The notes under the pieces were generated by a model that did no database searches, was not told where the DNA came from, and saw only the letters and a program-made list of their open reading frames with translations. Both the position numbers and the translations under genes were made by a program. From Agromyces cerinus (GTDB lineage Bacteria > Actinomycetota > Actinomycetes > Actinomycetales > Microbacteriaceae), in NCBI RefSeq assembly GCF_016907835.1, contig NZ_JAFBCT010000001.1:558001-622000 (forward strand): a stretch of 64,000 nucleotides of DNA, read 5' to 3'. This document shows positions 60,658 to 64,000 of this stretch, in pieces; position 1 is the first letter of the stretch; each line of letters begins with the position of its first letter.

Positions 60658-62466
60658 ATGGCTGTATCCGTCATCCATTCCCACCATCTCCGCGTCGACG
60701 GGCTCTCCGTCTCGTATCCCGATCGACGCGTGTTCTCCGACCTCGGCTTCGCGGTCCCACCGGGCCAGCGGCTCGGTCTCATCGGCGAGAACGGGGCGGG
60801 CAAGTCCACGCTGCTCCGGCTCATGGCCGGCGAGTCCGAGCGAGCGGATGCCGCGGCATCCGTCGGCTCGGAGGCCGGGGAAGCCCGAGTCGCGGCCTTC
60901 GTCGGCTCGGAGGCGACGACCTCGGGTCGCATCACCCGGCCGCGGCGCACCGCCCTGCTCGCCCAGGAGCTGCCATTCGGCCCCGAGGAGCGCATCGGCG
61001 AGGTGCTCGAGGCCGCCCTCGCCGAGGTGCGGGCGGTCGAGCGCGAGCTCGATGCCGCAGCTGAGGCGCTCGGCGCCGCCGACTCCGCAGCCGCAGCCGC
61101 CCGATACTCGGCGGCACTCGACGCAGCCGAACGCGCCGACGTGTGGAGCGCCGAGGCGCGCCGCGACGAGCTGCTCGACGGGCTCGGTGTCGGCGACCTC
61201 GGCCTCGACCGTCGCGTCGACGAGCTCTCGGGCGGACAGCGCTCGCGGTTCGCGCTCGCTGCGCTGCTGCTCCGTGCGCCCGATGCGCTCCTGCTCGACG
61301 AACCGACGAACCACCTCGACGACGCCGCAGCGGCGTTCCTCGAGGATCGGCTGCGCGCGTGGCGCGGCCCGGTCGTCTTCGCGAGCCACGACCGGGCGTT
61401 CCTCGACCGGGCGGCCACGGGGCTGCTCGACCTCGACCCCGGGCGGGCGGGCGCGCTCGCGCTCGCCGGTGCACCATCCGCGCCCGGAATGCAGGACGTC
61501 GCGCCCGACCGGTCGCTCGCTGCTGCGGGCGGTGCCGTCTTCGGCGGCGGCTTCAGCGAGTTCCTCCAGGTGAAGGCCGACGAGCGCGAGCGCTGGCAGC
61601 GCCAGTACGACGACGAGCAGGAGGAGTTGCGGCGACTCCGCATCGGCTTCGCCGAGACCGCCCGCGCGGTCTCGCACAACGCGCCCATCTCCGACAGGAA
61701 CAAGATGGCGTTCGGGCGCCGTGGCGATCGCGTCGAGCAGCAGGTGAGCCGGCGGGTGCGGAACGCCTTGCTCAGGCTCGAGAGCCTCGAGCGCGAGCAG
61801 GTGCCGAAACCGCCCGTGCCGCTCGTCTTCGCGGGCATCCCGTCTGGTTCGCACGCGTTCGACGAGGAGTCCGGCCTGCTGCTGCAGCTGTCGGAGGTCG
61901 TCGTCGACGGCCGCCTCTCCCTCGAAGGGCTGCACGTGGCACCGCTCACGAGGTTGCTCGTGACGGGGGCGAACGGCGCGGGCAAGTCGACGCTCCTGAA
62001 CGTGCTCGCGGGCGCGCAGCGCGTCGACCGCGGCACCGTGCACCGGCGCAAGGGGCTGCGCGTGCAGCTGCTCGAGCAGGACGTGCGGTTCGCCGACCCC
62101 GCCGCCTCGCCGCGCCGGCTGTACGAGCGCGCGCTCGGCGAGCGGCGGGCGGAGCAGGTGCCGCTCGGCAGTCTCGGCCTGATCGCCCCGCGCGACGAGT
62201 CGCGCCCGGTCGGCGCGCTCTCGGTCGGGCAGCAGCGACGGCTCGCGCTCGCGCTCGTGATCGCGAGACCGCCGCACGTGTTCCTGCTCGACGAGCCGAC
62301 GAACCACCTCTCGCTCGGGCTCGCCACCGACCTCGAGGATGCGCTCGGAGCGTATCCCGGCGCCGTCGTCATCGCGAGCCACGACCGGTGGCTGCGGCGG
62401 CGTTGGGCGGGTGAGTCGATCGAGCTCGCGGCGGGCAGCAGGGTGCCGGCCGGCGCGCTCCGGTGA
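60658..62466 (+). CDS. ABC-F family ATPase (ribosome-associated, possible antibiotic resistance type)
   Basis: A 602-residue soluble protein with two ATPase domains and no membrane helix. Walker A motifs are GENGAGKST (about 42-50) and GANGAGKST (about 439-447); signatures are LSGGQRSR and LSVGQQRR; Walker B sites read [11 protein letters not shown] and [10 protein letters not shown]. The P-site linker about 300-390 ([22 protein letters not shown]) is a long charged helical hairpin, as in proteins that enter the ribosomal E site to dislodge antibiotics or rescue stalls. The drug spectrum cannot be read. ATG 60658 has AAAGGG at eight bases. The long leader hints at induced expression. Confidence 0.9.
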   Translation: MAVSVIHSHHLRVDGLSVSYPDRRVFSDLGFAVPPGQRLGLIGENGAGKSTLLRLMAGESERADAAASVGSEAGEARVAAFVGSEATTSGRITRPRRTALLAQELPFGPEERIGEVLEAALAEVRAVERELDAAAEALGAADSAAAAARYSAALDAAERADVWSAEARRDELLDGLGVGDLGLDRRVDELSGGQRSRFALAALLLRAPDALLLDEPTNHLDDAAAAFLEDRLRAWRGPVVFASHDRAFLDRAATGLLDLDPGRAGALALAGAPSAPGMQDVAPDRSLAAAGGAVFGGGFSEFLQVKADERERWQRQYDDEQEELRRLRIGFAETARAVSHNAPISDRNKMAFGRRGDRVEQQVSRRVRNALLRLESLEREQVPKPPVPLVFAGIPSGSHAFDEESGLLLQLSEVVVDGRLSLEGLHVAPLTRLLVTGANGAGKSTLLNVLAGAQRVDRGTVHRRKGLRVQLLEQDVRFADPAASPRRLYERALGERRAEQVPLGSLGLIAPRDESRPVGALSVGQQRRLALALVIARPPHVFLLDEPTNHLSLGLATDLEDALGAYPGAVVIASHDRWLRRRWAGESIELAAGSRVPAGALR

Positions 62467-62471
62467 ACCGA

Positions 62472-62515
62472 GCGGATGCCGCGGGGCGCGTGTCGCCGCG
62501 GCATCCGCTTGCTTC
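62472..62515 (+). terminator. Terminator after the ABC-F gene
   Basis: GCGGATGCCGCGG (62472-62484) and CCGCGGCATCCGC (62496-62508) form a perfect 13-bp stem with an 11-base loop, followed by TTGCTTCT. This GGATGCC-type stem lies five bases after the stop and ends the ABC-F transcript. Confidence 0.75.
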
Positions 62516-62517
62516 TC

Positions 62518-62537
62518 ATTCGAACATGTGTTCGAAT
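62518..62537 (+). promoter_or_regulatory. LexA (SOS) box
   Basis: ATTCGAACA and TGTTCGAAT form a perfect palindrome with two central bases; the core TCGAAC-four bases-GTTCGA (62520-62535) is the actinobacterial LexA consensus. It ends nine bases before the radical SAM start codon, so LexA bound here would cover the promoter. Confidence 0.85.
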
Positions 62538-62543
62538 ACCGGT

Positions 62544-63653
62544 ATGCGGTGGAGCGGGCAGGAGCTGGGCATCGAGCAGTCGGGCGCCCTGCCCGGGCTC
62601 GCGAAGCTCAACAACCTCGTGCGCTCGGTGCAGACGCCCGACTTCGCAGGCGTCACGTTCCACGAGGTGCTCGCGAAGTCCGCGCTCAATCGCGTGCCCG
62701 GCCAGTCGGCGATGCCGTTCGGGTGGACCATCAATCCCTATCGGGGATGCACCCATGCGTGCGCCTATTGCTTCGCTCGGCCGACGCACACCTATCTCGA
62801 CCTCGATGCCGGTGACGACTTCGATCGGCAGATCATCGTGAAGGTCAACGTCGCCGAGGTGCTGCGACGCGAACTCGCGAAGCCGTCGTGGCGGCGCGAA
62901 CCCGTGGCCCTCGGCACCAACACCGACCCCTATCAACGTGCAGAGGGCCGCTACGCGCTCATGCCGGGCATCATCGAGTCGCTCGCGGAGAGCGGCACGC
63001 CGTTCAGCATCCTCACCAAGGGCACGCTGCTGCGTCGCGACCTGCCGCTCCTCGTCGAGGCCGCCGCGCACGTGCCCGTCGACGTCGCGATGTCGATCGC
63101 GATCTACGACGACGAACTGCAGCATTCCGTCGAACCCGGCACCCCGAGCACGAAGGCGCGTCTCGCGACCGTCACCGCGGTTCGCGATGCAGAGCTCGAC
63201 TGCTCGGTGTTCCTGATGCCGATCCTGCCGTTCCTCACCGACACGAAGGCCCATCTCGACGAGGCGTTGCGCTCCGTGAAGGCGGCCGGCGGCACGAGCG
63301 TGCTCTACTCCGCCCTGCATCTGCGCGGTGCGGTGAAGCCGTGGTTCATGCAGTGGCTCGAGCGCGCCCACCCCGAGCTCGTGCCGAAGTACCGCTCGAT
63401 GTACTACGGCACCAACGCCTATGCACCGAAGGCCTACCGGCAGTGGCTCGGCCAGCGGATTCGGCCGTTGATCAGGGCGCACGGCCTCGACCATGGTCGC
63501 GAAGACCCGGTCACCGGGGGAGTGCGCTCCTCCGCGCTCGCGGGCGCATCGGCCGGCGGCGATCGTGCCCCGGGGCGTGCGCGCCTGGTCGCTGCCGGTG
63601 GCCGGCTCCCCGAGTCGCTGAGCCTCCCGCCCGATCCGTCGGCCCTGTTCTGA
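62544..63653 (+). CDS. Rv2578c-family radical SAM protein, LexA-boxed
   Basis: A 369-residue radical SAM enzyme. The cluster motif is CTHACAYC (CxxxCxxC) at about residues 69-76, within NPYRGCTHACAYCFARP; GTNTDPYQRAE and TKGTLLRRDLPLL fit the SAM barrel; the family resembles Mycobacterium tuberculosis Rv2578c and is distantly related to spore photoproduct lyase. A SOS box lies directly upstream, so a DNA-damage role is likely. ATG 62544 is chosen since ATG 62526 lies in the LexA box; both lack a ribosome site, hinting at a leaderless mRNA. The last 50 residues are a low-complexity tail. Its reaction is unknown. Confidence 0.9.
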   Translation: MRWSGQELGIEQSGALPGLAKLNNLVRSVQTPDFAGVTFHEVLAKSALNRVPGQSAMPFGWTINPYRGCTHACAYCFARPTHTYLDLDAGDDFDRQIIVKVNVAEVLRRELAKPSWRREPVALGTNTDPYQRAEGRYALMPGIIESLAESGTPFSILTKGTLLRRDLPLLVEAAAHVPVDVAMSIAIYDDELQHSVEPGTPSTKARLATVTAVRDAELDCSVFLMPILPFLTDTKAHLDEALRSVKAAGGTSVLYSALHLRGAVKPWFMQWLERAHPELVPKYRSMYYGTNAYAPKAYRQWLGQRIRPLIRAHGLDHGREDPVTGGVRSSALAGASAGGDRAPGRARLVAAGGRLPESLSLPPDPSALF

Positions 63654-63683
63654 CCGCGTCGTCCCCGCGAGTCCCCCGGAAAC

Positions 63684-63692
63684 TGGGATAAT
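63684..63692 (+). promoter_or_regulatory. Extended -10 promoter element
   Basis: TGGGATAAT matches the extended -10 pattern (TGn followed by GATAAT) and lies 54 bp before the ATG of the last gene. No -35 is seen at the usual distance, as is common with extended -10 promoters. Confidence 0.5.
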
Positions 63693-63745
63693 CCGCTGGA
63701 GGCCCGAACAGTGGTGTTCGCAGGCGGTACGAGCGGAGGATCACG

Positions 63746-64000
63746 ATGACCCTGGGGTTGCCGGGACATCTTGCGCGCGAATCCCTGAGCCGGGCGCTCG
63801 CGACCGCCGGACACGGAGCGGCGTTCACCTGCCTCGCGCTCGGAGTGGTGCTCGGCGGCGTCATGGCGTCCATCGGCGGTCAGCCCGAGCGGTGGACCGG
63901 TGCGCTGCTCCTGATCATCATGATCGTGCTGCTCACGCTCGTCGCCCGGTACCCGACCGTCACGCTGACCGTGTTGTATCTCATCGTCGGCGCCGGGGTC
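63746..64000 (+). CDS. Membrane protein N-terminus, cut by window end
   Basis: The frame is open from ATG 63746 to the last base (85 codons) with GGAGG eight bases upstream. The visible part has a short amphipathic N-terminus (LPGHLARESLSRALATAG) and three hydrophobic segments at about 24-43, 51-66 and 70-85 (FTCLALGVVLGGVMASI, ALLLIIMIVLLTLVA, VTLTVLYLIVGAGV). This could be a membrane-bound signalling protein or a transporter; too little is present to tell. It follows the radical SAM gene by 92 bp and has its own likely promoter. Confidence 0.7.
   Translation, partial: MTLGLPGHLARESLSRALATAGHGAAFTCLALGVVLGGVMASIGGQPERWTGALLLIIMIVLLTLVARYPTVTLTVLYLIVGAGV

Noticed and set aside
58810..62382. 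An 1190-codon open frame on the minus strand across mqo and ABC-F
   Set aside because: Same reason: a shadow of two well-supported plus-strand genes, no ribosome site and no domain.
60396..63494. A 1032-codon open frame on the minus strand across the ABC-F and radical SAM genes
   Set aside because: It is antisense to two genes with clear motifs, is rich in Arg, Ser and Ala with no recognisable domain, and reflects high GC at third positions of the true genes.

Overview
The window reads as a chromosomal segment of a high-GC actinobacterium, most likely a member of the Microbacteriaceae such as Agromyces or Microbacterium. This is inferred from the very GC-rich third codon positions, frequent GTG starts, the pervasive GGATGCC/GGCATCC words, the SRP RNA-tRNA-Ser pair, the actinobacterial LexA-type box and the gene families present. 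No insertion sequence, prophage, CRISPR array or plasmid function was seen. Genes are packed tightly and at least thirteen neighbouring pairs overlap by ATGA or GTGA.

Region 1-14.4 kb is a nitrate respiration island. It follows the end of a HerA-like ATPase gene and a GNAT acetyltransferase. It holds a NarK-type transporter on the plus strand facing a long minus-strand series: moeA, mobA, a small DUF6457 protein and a cysteine-containing winged-helix regulator, then narG, narH, narJ and narI, then a small FMN-binding-fold protein. The upstream genes supply molybdenum cofactor functions, the regulator is a candidate Fe-S switch, and narGHJI encode the respiratory enzyme.

Region 14.4-20.5 kb is an alpha-galactoside unit on the minus strand: a GH36 alpha-galactosidase, a GPH-type sugar symporter and a GH13 alpha-glucosidase with an extra N-terminal domain. 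Next come tRNA-Ser(GGA), SRP RNA and a 68-bp tandem repeat. Region 20.7-24.1 kb is a three-gene overlapping operon (flavin monooxygenase, bile-acid-symporter-family transporter, NAD-dependent epimerase). Region 24.2-34 kb holds a DUF1254/DUF1214 protein, a DUF998 membrane protein, pta-ackA, an ATP-binding kinase-like protein, a helix-turn-helix/MFS pair with a clear operator, a fatty-acid desaturase and a DksA/TraR-type zinc-finger protein. Region 34-42 kb is core metabolism: dnaX, recR, an NTF2-like protein, a secreted ScyD/ScyE-type protein, a small membrane protein, lysC and asd.

Region 42-57.1 kb is the most interesting accessory part. A divergent gene group (RidA, IclR regulator, a frameshifted N-acyl-D-amino-acid deacylase-like gene and a zinc/PLP D-threonine-aldolase-like enzyme on the minus strand; a 2-keto-3-deoxygluconate-type kinase and a KDPG aldolase on the plus strand) fits degradation of an N-acylated 2-amino sugar acid such as N-acetyl-D-glucosaminate to pyruvate and glyceraldehyde 3-phosphate. 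It is followed by an Opp/Dpp-type ABC transporter, a ROK regulator without the usual zinc cysteines, a GH4 phospho-glycosidase and a BadF-type sugar kinase. Together these look like a non-PTS route that imports a glycoside, phosphorylates it and then splits it.

Region 57.1-64 kb holds a MerR regulator and a small membrane protein sharing a double operator, a VOC protein, malate:quinone oxidoreductase, an ABC-F protein with a long leader, a LexA-boxed Rv2578c-type radical SAM protein, and the start of a membrane protein that runs off the window.
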